A DNA stretch of 64,000 nucleotides from an uncultured Propionibacteriaceae bacterium (GTDB lineage Bacteria; Actinomycetota; Actinomycetes; Propionibacteriales; Propionibacteriaceae). The notes below the pieces were generated by a model. It did not search any database, had not been told where the DNA came from, and saw only the letters and a program-made list of their open reading frames with translations. Where the stretch lies: the NCBI GenBank assembly GCA_938012815.1, contig CALLVV010000090.1, positions 1-64,000 of the forward strand, written 5' to 3'. The position numbers and the translations under genes are program-made. Within the stretch, counting starts at the first letter, position 1. Every line of letters starts with the position of its first letter. Positions 8,927-18,281 of this stretch are shown here, one piece after another.

Positions 8927-8956
8927 GATGCGTCGGTCCGCGATAGGAGGCGAAGC

Positions 8957-10294
8957 ATGAGCGAGGAATCCACGATCAAGCCCGTGGTGGCGGTGGTGGG
9001 TCGTCCGAACGTCGGCAAGTCCACGCTGGTGAACCGCATCCTGGGCCGCAGGGAGGCCGTGGTGCAGGATGTTCCGGGCGTCACCCGTGACCGTGTCTCG
9101 TACGACGCGAACTGGAATGGTCGTGAGTTCGTACTGGTGGACACCGGCGGCTGGGTCTCGGACGCCAAGGGCATGACACAACAGATAGCGGAGCAGGCGG
9201 AACTCGCGATCTCGATGGCCGATGCGGTGCTGTTCGTCGTTGACGCCACCGTGGGCACCCTCGACGAGGACGAGGCCGTGGTCAAGGTGCTCAGGCGTTC
9301 CAGGAAACCCGTGATCCTGGCCGCGAACAAGGTGGATGACCAGCGCCACGAGGCCATGGCCGCCACCATGTGGAACCTGGGGCTGGGGGAGCCGTACCCC
9401 GTCTCCGCCATGCACGGCCGGGGCTCCGGTGATCTCCTGGACGCGGTGCTCGCGGTCCTGCCGGAGGCTCCCCGGGAGAGTTTCGAGAAGATCGGCGGGC
9501 CGCGCCGGGTCGCGATCGTCGGGAAACCGAACGTGGGCAAGTCCTCGCTGCTGAACAAGCTGGCCCAGCAGCAGCGGGCGGTGGTCTCCGATGTTTCCGG
9601 AACCACCGTCGATCCCGTCGACGAGATCGTCGAGGTCGGAGGAAGGGCGTACCGGCTCATTGACACCGCAGGCATCCGTAAGCGTGTCAGGGAGGCCTCG
9701 GGACATGAGTTCTACGCCAGCCTGCGCACCCAGACCGCAATCGAACGCGCTGAGGTCTGCGTGGTGGTGATCGACGCCTCGACCCCGGTCACCGACCAGG
9801 ACCTGAGGATCCTCACGAACGTCGAGGAAACGGGCCGGGCCCTGGTGATCGCTTTCAACAAGTGGGATCTCACCGACGAGGAACGCCGCCGCTACCTGGA
9901 GCGCGAGATGGAACGCGATCTGGTGGCTTTCCGATGGGCGCCCACGGTCAACATCTCGGCGCTGACCGGGCGCAACGTCGACAAACTGAGCAGGGCCATC
10001 GAGGCTGCGGCAGAGGGCTGGGAAACGCGTGTTTCCACCGGCAGGTTGAACTCCTTCCTGGGGCGCCTGGCCGCCTCTCACCCGCACCCGGTGCGCGGCG
10101 GCAAACAGCCGCGCATCCTTTTCGGCACGCAGGCACGCAACTGCCCGCCCACCTTCGCGTTGTTCACCAGCGGCCAGTTCGACGCCACCTATGTGCGTTT
10201 CATCGAGCGCCGGCTCCGCGAGGAATTCGGTTTCATCGGTTCACCCATCCACATGGAGATCCGGGCCAGGGAAAAACACAGGAATCGGCAGTGA
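8957..10294 (+). CDS. der: ribosome biogenesis GTPase Der (EngA)
   Basis: Der is a double GTPase needed for 50S subunit maturation. The 445-residue protein carries two G domains, with P-loops GRPNVGKST near residue 17 and GKPNVGKSS near residue 190, DTGG and DTAG switch II motifs, NKVD and NKWD base-recognition motifs, and a C-terminal KH-like domain. ATG at 8957 is chosen because GGAGG lies 6 nt upstream. It converges on the rhodanese gene across a 132-nt gap that contains an 8-bp inverted repeat (10291-10298 and 10349-10356) but no clear terminator. Confidence 0.96.
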   Translation: MSEESTIKPVVAVVGRPNVGKSTLVNRILGRREAVVQDVPGVTRDRVSYDANWNGREFVLVDTGGWVSDAKGMTQQIAEQAELAISMADAVLFVVDATVGTLDEDEAVVKVLRRSRKPVILAANKVDDQRHEAMAATMWNLGLGEPYPVSAMHGRGSGDLLDAVLAVLPEAPRESFEKIGGPRRVAIVGKPNVGKSSLLNKLAQQQRAVVSDVSGTTVDPVDEIVEVGGRAYRLIDTAGIRKRVREASGHEFYASLRTQTAIERAEVCVVVIDASTPVTDQDLRILTNVEETGRALVIAFNKWDLTDEERRRYLEREMERDLVAFRWAPTVNISALTGRNVDKLSRAIEAAAEGWETRVSTGRLNSFLGRLAASHPHPVRGGKQPRILFGTQARNCPPTFALFTSGQFDATYVRFIERRLREEFGFIGSPIHMEIRAREKHRNRQ

Positions 10295-10426
10295 CCCGCT
10301 CGTTCGGAACCCCGGAGTCGCGCCGATGCGGTCGGACCGGACAGAACCCGGGTCACGCCAGCGCTGTGCGCTGTCATCGCCGGCTGCGATTCTGTCGTCC
10401 CAATGCCGCGGGACGCGTTGCGGGGT

Positions 10427-11263
10427 TCACGGCCCGGTGGCGATGGGGCGTGTCGGATCGGTGATCCAGTCGCTCCACGACCCCGGGTAGAGGGCCGGGA
10501 GCGGCAGCCCCGCGACCACCGCCGCCAGGGCGACGTGTGCCGCCTGGATACCGGAGCCGCAGTAGACCCCGACCCTGCCTTCACCGGCACCGACTGCCTC
10601 GAACCTCTCCAGCAATTCGTCGGCCGGCAGCAGGAATCCGCACTCGTCGGCAAGTTCGAACGCGGGCAGCGAACGGGCCCCGGGAATGTGCCCCGCCACA
10701 GGATCGACGGTTTCACCAACGCCCCGGAAGCGGTCCCCGGGGCGGGCGTCCAGGAGCACCCCGGCCGAGGCCAGCCCAGCCGCCCCATCGGCATCCAGCA
10801 CCGCGGAGGAAGGATTGTTTCCCAGCCGGAAATCCCCCGATGCCGGAGAAATGTCCCCCTGCTCCACCGGAAGACCGGCGGACAGCCAGGCCCCGAGACC
10901 ACCGTCGAGGACGAACGCGTCACCGTGCCCGTGGTGCTGCAGAAGCCACCACGCCCGGGCAGCGGCAATGGACCTCCAGTTGTCGTAGACCACGACGGGC
11001 TGGTCGTTGCTGACCCCCGCGGCCCGCATCGCCGCCTCGAAGGCCTCGGGGTGGGGGAGCGGATGCCGTCCGCCAGGACCAATGCTCGGGGAAGCCAGCG
11101 CCGTGTCCATGTCCACCAGAACCGCCCCGGGGATGTGTCCCTCGAGGTAGTGCTCCCGGCCGCCCGAACTTCCCGGTCCTCCGAACCGCACGTCGAGAAG
11201 GGTAATGTCTCGTTGCTGGCGCAGGGCGGCCAGTTGAGAAACAGTGATCAGTGGGTTCTGCAT
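10427..11263 (-). CDS. sseA: thiosulfate/3-mercaptopyruvate sulfurtransferase (two-domain rhodanese)
   Basis: The 278-residue protein has tandem rhodanese domains. The N-terminal copy lacks a catalytic cysteine, and the C-terminal copy has the active-site loop CGSGIQAAH with Cys235. Such enzymes move sulfane sulfur from thiosulfate or 3-mercaptopyruvate to cyanide or thiols; the CGSG(I/V) loop is more typical of actinobacterial thiosulfate sulfurtransferases, so substrate choice stays open. It lies 56 nt downstream of the NmrA-type gene on the same strand and may share its transcript. Confidence 0.9.
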   Translation of the reverse strand: MQNPLITVSQLAALRQQRDITLLDVRFGGPGSSGGREHYLEGHIPGAVLVDMDTALASPSIGPGGRHPLPHPEAFEAAMRAAGVSNDQPVVVYDNWRSIAAARAWWLLQHHGHGDAFVLDGGLGAWLSAGLPVEQGDISPASGDFRLGNNPSSAVLDADGAAGLASAGVLLDARPGDRFRGVGETVDPVAGHIPGARSLPAFELADECGFLLPADELLERFEAVGAGEGRVGVYCGSGIQAAHVALAAVVAGLPLPALYPGSWSDWITDPTRPIATGP

Positions 11264-11319
11264 GGCCCCACTGTTTCACAGCCCCCAGTTCCGTCTCACG
11301 GGAGCCGGGCCTCATCGGG

Positions 11320-12165
11320 TCAGCCCTGCCCGAGAAGATCCGCCATGCTCATGGGAGACCGCCCGGTCAGGATCTGGACGCTGTCGGAGACCACGTTCAG
11401 CTCCCCGGAGGCGATCGCGGTGTAGGTGGACACCCAGGCGTCGACCTGCCAGGCCGGGGCGCCGTAGTGGGTGCGCGAGGCGTAGGCCTCTTCCACGGTT
11501 TCCTCCCGATAGGTGACCTTCCGTCCCTGGGTCTGACCGATGATCCGGGCCATGTCCGTGAGCGAGAGCGTCTCCGGGCCCGTCATGTCGTAGGTGCGCT
11601 CCGCGTGGGATGACGGGTCGCGCAGGACCGCCACGGCCGACCGCGCCACGTCCTGCCTGGCGATCGCGCCCACGCGGCCGTTGCCTGCCGGACCGCGCAT
11701 CACACCATGCTCGTCCACGATCCCGGGGAAGAAATCCAGGTAGAACGAGTCGCGCAGGAAGGTCCACGCCATTCCCGATTCGCGAATGTGCTGCTCGGTG
11801 TACCAGTGGTCGCGGGCCAGGGTGAAGGTGGCATCCGGGGCGGCCGCCAGGAAGGACGTGTAGACGATGTGCCCGACCCCCGCGGTGGCTGCGGCTTCCA
11901 CGAAGATCTGATGTTGATGCACCCGGTCCGGGTTCTCACCCGCGGACACCATGAAGAGCACGTCAACCCCGGTCAGTGCCTTGCGGGAAGCCTCCGCGTC
12001 GCCGTATTCCATCACGGCCACGTCCCCCTCGAGCCCGGGCGCCCGGCCGGCGTCACGCACCAGCAGCCTCAGCCACGGAGCCACGTCCTGCAGTCCGCTC
12101 GCCACGGCCCCGCCAAGTTTTCCCGTAACCCCCGTGATGGCGATCGTCGATTTCTGATCAGTCAT
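11320..12165 (-). CDS. NmrA-type NAD(P)-binding oxidoreductase
   Basis: This 281-residue protein is an atypical short-chain dehydrogenase of the NmrA/QorB kind. It begins with a Rossmann motif TGVTGKLGG at about residues 10-18 and lacks the usual catalytic Tyr-X3-Lys at its normal place, as NmrA-like redox sensors do. Members include NADPH-dependent quinone oxidoreductases (QorB) and regulatory proteins. ATG at 12165 is preferred since GGAGAGGAGA lies just upstream. It is divergent from the lactate dehydrogenase-type gene across an AT-rich region. Confidence 0.8.
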   Translation of the reverse strand: MTDQKSTIAITGVTGKLGGAVASGLQDVAPWLRLLVRDAGRAPGLEGDVAVMEYGDAEASRKALTGVDVLFMVSAGENPDRVHQHQIFVEAAATAGVGHIVYTSFLAAAPDATFTLARDHWYTEQHIRESGMAWTFLRDSFYLDFFPGIVDEHGVMRGPAGNGRVGAIARQDVARSAVAVLRDPSSHAERTYDMTGPETLSLTDMARIIGQTQGRKVTYREETVEEAYASRTHYGAPAWQVDAWVSTYTAIASGELNVVSDSVQILTGRSPMSMADLLGQG

Positions 12166-12265
12166 TGTGGTCTCCTCTCCGGCCCCATCATGCCGTGCGG
12201 TGTTTCCCACAGAAGGCCACGACACCGTTGCGGAGGGGCAGGGCGGCGACCCAGAGAGGCTACCC

Positions 12266-12277
12266 TTAATAAATTAA
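12266..12277. promoter_or_regulatory. AT-rich perfect inverted repeat in a divergent promoter region
   Basis: TTAAT-AA-ATTAA is a perfect palindrome with a 2-bp centre, inside a 38-bp AT-rich island between the NmrA-type gene and the lactate dehydrogenase-type gene. In this GC-rich DNA such an island most likely holds a promoter or an operator. The regulator is unknown. Confidence 0.4.
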
Positions 12278-12367
12278 GCTATATTTGATTACCATAAATT
12301 CCGGCGGCGATGTCGAGTGGGCGTTGCCGCAAGCGATAGAGCAACCAGCCCCGAGGAAGAGGTCTTC

Positions 12368-13633
12368 ATGGTCAAGCGCCAGTTCCCGAAGCCCAGTGAG
12401 ATATTCGACCTGCTGCACTTCAAGAAGCCAACCCTGAACGCCAAGAAACGGCGTCTCCAGGACTCCCTGACGATCTGGGACCTGAGGAAGATAGCCAAAC
12501 GCCGCACCCCGAGGGCTGCCTTCGACTACACCGACGGCGCGGCGGAGGGGGAGATCTCCCTCGCCCGGGCCCGTCACGCCTTCGAGGACATTGAACTGCA
12601 TCCAGACATCCTCCACCCGGCGGAGGACGTCGACACCTCATGCGAGATTCTCGGCGGACCGTCGTCCATGCCGTTCGGAATCGCACCCACCGGATTCACC
12701 CGCCTGATGCAGACCGAAGGCGAGATTGCGGGGGCGGGAGCCGCCGGGGCCGCCGGCATCCCGTTCACGCTGTCCACCCTCGGCACCACCTCCATCGAGG
12801 AGGTCAAGGCCACCAACCCACTGGGCCGGAACTGGTTCCAGCTCTACGTGATGCGCAAGCGGGAAATCTCCTACGGCCTGGTGGAACGGGCCAAGCACGC
12901 GGGATTCGACACCCTGATGTTCACCGTCGACACCCCTGTCGCGGGCGCCCGCCTCCGCGACAAGCGCAACGGTTTCTCAATCCCGCCGCAGATCTCCCTG
13001 GGAACCGTGCTCGACGCCCTGCCGCGTCCATGGTGGTGGTTCGACTTCCTGACCACCCCGAAGCTGGAGTTCGCCTCCCTCAGCTCCACTGGCGGCACGG
13101 TGGGGGAGTTGCTCGACTCCGCCATGGATCCCACCATCAGCCACCAGGATCTCGACGTCATCCGTGGCATGTGGGACGGGAAGATCATCATCAAGGGTGT
13201 GCAGACTGTCACCGACGCCAAGAAACTTGTCGACGCGGGCGTCGACGGCATCCTGTTGTCCAACCATGGTGGTCGCCAGCTCGACCGGGCCCCGGTGCCC
13301 TTCCACCTGCTGCCGCACGTGGTCCAGGAAATCGGCAAGGACGCCGCCGTGATGGTGGATACCGGCATCATGAACGGCGCCGACATCGCGGCCTGCATGG
13401 CGCTGGGGGCGGATTTCACGCTCATCGGGCGCGCCTACCTGTACGGTCTCATGGCCGGCGGACGCGCGGGTGTCGACCGCGCCATCGCGATCCTGCACGA
13501 GGAACTGGTCCGCACCATGAAACTGCTGGGTGTCTCCAGCATCGCCGAACTCGAACCCCGGCACATCACCCAGCTCACGCGCTACGTGCCGGTTCCCAAA
13601 CTGGTCCAGCACGTGGCAGAGGCGATCGTCTGA
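12368..13633 (+). CDS. lldD: FMN-dependent alpha-hydroxy-acid dehydrogenase, probable L-lactate dehydrogenase
   Basis: The 421-residue protein is an FMN-dependent (S)-2-hydroxyacid oxidising enzyme with a TIM-barrel fold. The catalytic His300 and substrate Arg lie in SNHGGRQLD, and an upstream YVMRKRE segment and VDTGIMNGADI match the FMN phosphate region. The long N-terminus (KRQFPKPSEIFDLLHFKKPTLN) is typical of actinobacterial quinone-linked L-lactate dehydrogenases. The nearest alternatives are lactate 2-monooxygenase and other hydroxyacid oxidases. ATG at 12368 is chosen because GAGGAAGAGG lies a few bases upstream. Lactate oxidation fits a propionibacterial lifestyle. A strong hairpin follows 35 nt after the stop. 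Confidence 0.88.
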   Translation: MVKRQFPKPSEIFDLLHFKKPTLNAKKRRLQDSLTIWDLRKIAKRRTPRAAFDYTDGAAEGEISLARARHAFEDIELHPDILHPAEDVDTSCEILGGPSSMPFGIAPTGFTRLMQTEGEIAGAGAAGAAGIPFTLSTLGTTSIEEVKATNPLGRNWFQLYVMRKREISYGLVERAKHAGFDTLMFTVDTPVAGARLRDKRNGFSIPPQISLGTVLDALPRPWWWFDFLTTPKLEFASLSSTGGTVGELLDSAMDPTISHQDLDVIRGMWDGKIIIKGVQTVTDAKKLVDAGVDGILLSNHGGRQLDRAPVPFHLLPHVVQEIGKDAAVMVDTGIMNGADIAACMALGADFTLIGRAYLYGLMAGGRAGVDRAIAILHEELVRTMKLLGVSSIAELEPRHITQLTRYVPVPKLVQHVAEAIV

Positions 13634-13668
13634 TTCTCGCTGCGACGGAAAACCGAACCAATTCGCCC

Positions 13669-13698
13669 GGCGGGCCGGGACTAGAGTCCCGGCCCGCC
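13669..13698 (+). terminator. GC-rich hairpin downstream of lldD
   Basis: Two 14-nt arms (GGCGGGCCGGGACT and its complement) are separated by only 2 nt, so the stem would open into a small loop. It is 35 nt after the lldD stop. The 3' side has only a short CTTT, so this is a weak-U terminator of the sort common in GC-rich genomes. Confidence 0.55.
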
Positions 13699-13820
13699 GA
13701 GTCTTTGAGCGTGGCCAAGGAGCCGGAAACAAGCGGACCCACGCAACGGGTTCACCGTGTCGTGGATTTGAGCGTGAGCTCACCATTGACCCCACCCGCG
13801 ACTACCAACCCATCAGCCCA

Positions 13821-13856
13821 AAGAAAAAACCTGAACCTCCAAAACGAAGGTTCAGG
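13821..13856 (-). terminator. Rho-independent terminator of tRNA-Pro
   Basis: On the minus strand CCTGAACCT and AGGTTCAGG form a 9-bp stem with a 9-nt loop, followed directly by a U-rich run (TTTTTTCTT). It lies 30 nt downstream of the tRNA-Pro 3' end and is the best-formed intrinsic terminator in the window. Confidence 0.85.
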
Positions 13857-13885
13857 CCATACCAATGTCCTGAGACATCACATCG

Positions 13886-13959
<74 letters not shown>

Positions 13960-13984
13960 AAACCGCTCAACGCGCGGCTCGGGT

Positions 13985-14015
13985 AGCTTAGCGGGTGAAC
14001 GGTCGGGGATGCCAA
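13985..14015 (-). promoter_or_regulatory. putative promoter of tRNA-Pro
   Basis: On the minus strand TTGGCA (14010-14015) and TAAGCT (13985-13990) are spaced by 19 nt, about 25 nt before the tRNA 5' end. Both match vegetative actinobacterial promoter patterns, although the spacer is one longer than ideal. Confidence 0.45.
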
Positions 14016-14063
14016 TCGGGTTCGCAGGGAAGGCGCCGAACCCGTCTTGACGGATCGCGGTCG

Positions 14064-14069
14064 TACTCT
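14064..14069 (+). promoter_or_regulatory. putative -10 element, leaderless ldt transcript
   Basis: TACTCT (TANNNT) ends exactly 7 nt before the ATG at 14077, which places +1 at or next to the start codon. No Shine-Dalgarno is visible. A TTGACG at 14047-14052 is too close to serve as its -35. Confidence 0.35.
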
Positions 14070-14076
14070 TGTCATC

Positions 14077-15276
14077 ATGAACCTGCACCTTCGCTCTCTG
14101 TTCGTAGCCCTGGTGGGGTCGACGCTCCTGCTCTCAGCCTGTTCCCCGGGGAACACGACCCTCAACGACACCTCCGAGAAGACCACCCCTGTAGCATCCT
14201 CTACCCAAGAGACCTCGTCCACCCCGGTCACACCGGTCGGGGCCCTGACCATCACGTCCTCGACGGACGCTGCCCTGCCCAGTGATCCCGTCACCTTCAG
14301 CCTGGAGAACGGAACCATCAGCAACGCCACGGTCACGGGACCGGGAGGAGCGGTGGAGGGCACCTTCGAGAAGGACGCTTGGACTCCCTCGAAGGCCCTC
14401 GAACTGAACACGGAGTACAAGCTCACCGCCACCGCCAGCGACGGCACGGCGAAGGAGGCCAGCTTCAAGACGGTCTCACCGGGTTCTGCCGAGACCACTT
14501 TCAGCCTGGCCTACCTGGATGACAACATGGGCGTGGGAATGCCTGCGTACGTGAAGTTCAACCGCGCCATTCCGAAGGAGTACCGTGCCTCCATCGAGAA
14601 GCACGCCAAGGTCACCGTCACTCCGGAGCAAGAGGGGTCGTGGGGATGGCTCAGCGACACCGAGCTGGCTTACCGACCGAAGGAGTACTGGAAACCGGGA
14701 ACGAAGGTTTCCCTGGACTTGAAGTGGCTGGGGGTGCAGGCGACCGAGAACACCTGGCTGAAGAAGGACGTCCCCGGTAGTTTCTCCATCAGGAACGTTT
14801 CGCGTGTCATCAAGGTGGACATTGCGAACTACACCACCACCGTCGTTGACAACGGGGAAGTGGTCAAGACCCTGCCCTCGACCACGGGGAAGGAAGACTT
14901 CGACACCCGCTCCGGAACGAAACTGATCCTGGAGAAATACGACAGCCTGAAGATGGACTCCGAAACCATCTCGATTCCCTCGGGCAGCTCCGAGGCCTAC
15001 AACCTGAACGTGCGTTACGCCATGCGGGTCACGTGGACGGGTGAGTTCATTCACGCGGCCCCATGGTCGGTCAGCTCCCAGGGGAAGGCGAATGTCAGTC
15101 ATGGCTGCGTCGGGCTCAGCACCGACAACGCCGGATGGCTCTATGAGGGCACCAGTATCGGTGACGTCGTGGAGTTCACCGGATCTGATAAGAAGAAGAT
15201 GGAACCCTCCGAGGGAATAGGGGTCTGGCTCCACTCGTGGGACGAGTGGAAAGCGCTCTCGGCATCCGGTTCGTGA
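14077..15276 (+). CDS. L,D-transpeptidase lipoprotein
   Basis: The enzyme cross-links peptidoglycan through 3-3 (DAP-DAP) bonds outside the membrane and is insensitive to most beta-lactams except carbapenems. The 399-residue protein has a lipoprotein signal with lipobox LLSAC (acylated Cys22), a Thr/Ser-rich linker to about residue 55, Ig-like domains as in mycobacterial LdtB, and a C-terminal YkuD domain with the catalytic Cys344 in SHGCVGLS and an upstream FIHAAPW histidine. ATG at 14077 is chosen because it gives the complete signal peptide. The gene stands alone, 35 nt upstream of the Mrp operon. Confidence 0.92.
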   Translation: MNLHLRSLFVALVGSTLLLSACSPGNTTLNDTSEKTTPVASSTQETSSTPVTPVGALTITSSTDAALPSDPVTFSLENGTISNATVTGPGGAVEGTFEKDAWTPSKALELNTEYKLTATASDGTAKEASFKTVSPGSAETTFSLAYLDDNMGVGMPAYVKFNRAIPKEYRASIEKHAKVTVTPEQEGSWGWLSDTELAYRPKEYWKPGTKVSLDLKWLGVQATENTWLKKDVPGSFSIRNVSRVIKVDIANYTTTVVDNGEVVKTLPSTTGKEDFDTRSGTKLILEKYDSLKMDSETISIPSGSSEAYNLNVRYAMRVTWTGEFIHAAPWSVSSQGKANVSHGCVGLSTDNAGWLYEGTSIGDVVEFTGSDKKKMEPSEGIGVWLHSWDEWKALSASGS

Positions 15277-15311
15277 GTTGACCAAGAGCGATCCTTGGCC
15301 GGATTGCTAGG

Positions 15312-18281
15312 ATGACGACGCCCATGCCTGTAATCATTCCTGTCGCCCTTCTCGCACTGGCCTTCGTCACCACCCCGCTGCTCGTCCGTTTCCTGGGGCG
15401 AAACGCAGGGTGGCCCTTGTCGGCGCTCTACGTGGCTGCCGCCGTTTTCGAGGCCCCCGCCGCCAGTGCCGTGGCGGCGGGGGAGCGGCCGGCCTGGGCC
15501 GTGGACTGGTTGCCTACTCTCGGCATCCGGCTGGCCTTCGCCGCGGACGGTCTGGGTCTCGTCTTCAGCTTCATTGCGTTGCTGATCGGCGCGGTCGTGT
15601 TCCTCTACTCGACGCGCTACCTCTCGGTCGGCAGGAACTACGCCTTTTACCAGGTGATGACGGCCTTCACCCTCTCGATGCAGGTCCTCGTACTCGCCGA
15701 TGACCTGGTGTTGTTGTTCATCTGCTGGGAGCTGACGTCCTTGGCGTCCTTCCTGTTGATAGCGTCCGCCGGTAACGCGGGTGAAGGCGCCTCGATGCGC
15801 ACCCTCCTCATCACATTTGTCGGTGGTGTCCTGCTCCTGCTTGCAATCGCCGCAATCTGGTGGCGCACCGGCACTACCTCGCTGTCAGGAGTGTTCGCCC
15901 ACGAAGTGTGGGCTTCCGATCCTGGCTTCACCACACTGATAGCTGTTCTGGTGGCCCTCGCCGGCTTCACGAAGGCCGCCCAGTTCCCGTTCCACGTGTG
16001 GCTTCCTGATGCCATGGCCGCGATCACCCCGGTCAGCGCCTATCTTCACGCCGCGGCGGTCGTCAAGGCCGGCATTTTTCTGCTGCTGCGTTTCAGCCCC
16101 GTCGTGCACGCAAACGCGGTCTGGAACGGTCTTCTGGTGACGGTCGGGTTGATCACCACCTGCGTTGGCGGGTACTTCGCCCTGGAACAAACCGACGCCA
16201 AGAAGCTGATGGCCTACTCCACTGTCAGCCAGCTGGGTCTGCTCACCGCGAGCATCGGGTTGGGAACCGAGGCCGGTATCGCGGCAGCGGTACTGCACAC
16301 CATCGCGCACGCCCTGTTCAAGTCCGGGTTGTTCATGATGGTGGGTGTGGTCGATCACGCCACCGACACCCGCGACCTTCGCCGTTTCCCGCCCGGACTG
16401 TACAGGCGGATGCCCTTCAGCTTCGCGGTGATGGCGCTGGGATGCGCATCGATGGCCGGCATCCCACCGATGCTGGGTTTCGTCTCGAAGGAGGCGATCC
16501 TGGCCTCGCTACTGGGGACCCCTGGGGCGTCGTGGACCGGTTGGGCGGCTTTCATGGTGGCCGTCGCGGGTTCCGTGCTCACTTTCGTCTACTGCTCTCG
16601 TGTCCTGCTTGCGATCTTCTTCGACGGTACGGACGAGGACCGTTCAGTACACATGCACGATCCGTTGCTCGCGGGAAGCGCGGCGTTGCCGATCCTGGTT
16701 TCCGTGCCTCTGGTCGCATGGCTCGGGGGGCTGTCGGGCCCGGTGAGGTTGGCCGCCGGGGCAGCTCTCGGTGGGGCTGTCCCCGGGACCCATCTGGCCC
16801 TGTGGCACGGCCCCGGCCCGGAGCTGTACGCGACGGTAGGCATCCTGCTCCTCGGATCCGTCATCACATGGCGGCGCAGGCCATTGGCCGATTGGATTTT
16901 GCAGCATCGATTCCCTCTCAACGGTTCCAAGGCCATGTGGCACATCACAGAGTGGACCCGTCGTTTCGGCGCGTTGCAGGCTCGCGCTGTTGCCTCGGAC
17001 ACCGCCACCCGGCACATCGTCCCGATCCTGGGTTTGCTGGGAGTGGTCGGCCTGGCGGGCAGCTGGGCGGCCCACCTCGCCGGCCTGCGGGATCAACAAC
17101 CAGGACTGACCAAGTCAATCGATGTCGTCGTGTTCGTCCTGATCACTGCGGCAACCATCGGGGTCTGCATTTCCCGGGTGCGCATCGCAGCGGTGCTGTC
17201 GTTGTCGGCGGTGGGGATCCTCGGGACGGTTCAGATCCTGGCCCTGGGGGCCCCTGATGTAGCCCTCACTCAGCTCTTGGTGGAGAGCCTCAACATCATC
17301 GTGATCATGCTCGTGCTCCAGCGGCTTCCGGTCCGTTTCCCGGTGCGCCGCCGGGGCCGGAACCTGATTACCCTGGCCGCATCCGCGCTGGTTGGCGGAG
17401 GGGTTGCGGCCCTCACCTGGGCCCTGACGGCGCGGCGCGACAAGTCGGATCTGGCGAAGGAGTTCCTTGAACGAACGAAGGAACTTGCCTCGGGCGACAA
17501 CGTCGTGAACGTGATCCTCGTGGAGTTCCGCGGATTCGACACCCTGGGCGAATTGAGCGTGCTCGCCATGACGGCGGTCGCCATCCTGGCCCTGCTCTCG
17601 ACCGTGAGGGACCGCTACATCGACCCGCCAGGTGAGGATCCCTACTTGGTTGCGGTGACGGCACTGCAGATAAACCAGGACCCGCGCTCGCGTGCGCACC
17701 GCGCGATCATGGATGCATGGCCCAACGCGGTCAGCCTGCAGGTGATGCTTCGCTTCATGACCCCGCTGCTCGTGGTGATCTCCGCCGTCCTGTTCTGGCG
17801 TGGACACAACAGCCCGGGCGGAGGATTCAATGCGGCCCTGGTGGCCGCTTCCCTGGTGGGACTGATCTACCTGTCGACCGCCAAGGACCGCTCCGTGGGC
17901 CCGCCCCGGCTACCCCTGTTCCTGGTCGGAGGAGGAGTCATGCTGGCGGTCGCCACCGGTCTACTCGACCTGTTCCTGACCGGTTCCTTCCTGCAACCGA
18001 TCCACGGGGAGATTCTGGGGAACCACCTGACCACGTCGATGATCTTCGACGCCGGCGTGTACCTGGCGGTCGTGGGGCTGATACTCGTTTCCTTCAATGT
18101 GCTGGGCGCCACCCGGGGTACCCAGGCCGGAGGGGAGGGGACCCGCGAACGCATCGACGAGTTGCTGGAGGGTGAGCTTCCGGGGCCGCTGGAGACTGTC
18201 CGGGGGGAACGTCCCCGGCGTCCCGCGATCCGGACTCGCTTCATCACTGAAGGCACCCGTCCGAAGGAGACCAAGAAATGA
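15312..18281 (+). CDS. mnhA: Na+/H+ antiporter subunit A fused to subunit B (MrpA-MrpB)
   Basis: MrpA is the largest membrane subunit of the seven-subunit Mrp cation/proton antiporter, related to NuoL. The 989-residue chain has the NuoL-like antiporter core with ITPVSAYLHAAAVVKAG at about 245-260, a middle DUF4040 segment near residues 600-690, and a C-terminal stretch from about residue 800 (LRFMTPLLVVISAVLFWRGH) that is an MrpB domain. No separate mnhB follows, so A and B are fused. ATG at 15312 has no good ribosome binding site. A -10-like TAGGAT at 15308-15313 would instead favour ATG at 15324; the start is therefore uncertain by 12 nt. Confidence 0.93.
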   Translation: MTTPMPVIIPVALLALAFVTTPLLVRFLGRNAGWPLSALYVAAAVFEAPAASAVAAGERPAWAVDWLPTLGIRLAFAADGLGLVFSFIALLIGAVVFLYSTRYLSVGRNYAFYQVMTAFTLSMQVLVLADDLVLLFICWELTSLASFLLIASAGNAGEGASMRTLLITFVGGVLLLLAIAAIWWRTGTTSLSGVFAHEVWASDPGFTTLIAVLVALAGFTKAAQFPFHVWLPDAMAAITPVSAYLHAAAVVKAGIFLLLRFSPVVHANAVWNGLLVTVGLITTCVGGYFALEQTDAKKLMAYSTVSQLGLLTASIGLGTEAGIAAAVLHTIAHALFKSGLFMMVGVVDHATDTRDLRRFPPGLYRRMPFSFAVMALGCASMAGIPPMLGFVSKEAILASLLGTPGASWTGWAAFMVAVAGSVLTFVYCSRVLLAIFFDGTDEDRSVHMHDPLLAGSAALPILVSVPLVAWLGGLSGPVRLAAGAALGGAVPGTHLALWHGPGPELYATVGILLLGSVITWRRRPLADWILQHRFPLNGSKAMWHITEWTRRFGALQARAVASDTATRHIVPILGLLGVVGLAGSWAAHLAGLRDQQPGLTKSIDVVVFVLITAATIGVCISRVRIAAVLSLSAVGILGTVQILALGAPDVALTQLLVESLNIIVIMLVLQRLPVRFPVRRRGRNLITLAASALVGGGVAALTWALTARRDKSDLAKEFLERTKELASGDNVVNVILVEFRGFDTLGELSVLAMTAVAILALLSTVRDRYIDPPGEDPYLVAVTALQINQDPRSRAHRAIMDAWPNAVSLQVMLRFMTPLLVVISAVLFWRGHNSPGGGFNAALVAASLVGLIYLSTAKDRSVGPPRLPLFLVGGGVMLAVATGLLDLFLTGSFLQPIHGEILGNHLTTSMIFDAGVYLAVVGLILVSFNVLGATRGTQAGGEGTRERIDELLEGELPGPLETVRGERPRRPAIRTRFITEGTRPKETKK

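Noticed and set aside
10291..10356. 8-bp inverted repeat (GTGACCCG/CGGGTCAC) around the der stop as a terminator
   Set aside because: The loop would be 50 nt, with no U-tract and competing inner pairings.
14047..14052. TTGACG as a -35 box for the L,D-transpeptidase gene
   Set aside because: It is only 11 nt from the TACTCT hexamer, and the next possible -10 at proper spacing would overlap the start codon.
15278..15283. TTGACC as a -35 box for the Mrp operon
   Set aside because: The spacing to TAGGAT is 24 nt, too long for a usual promoter.
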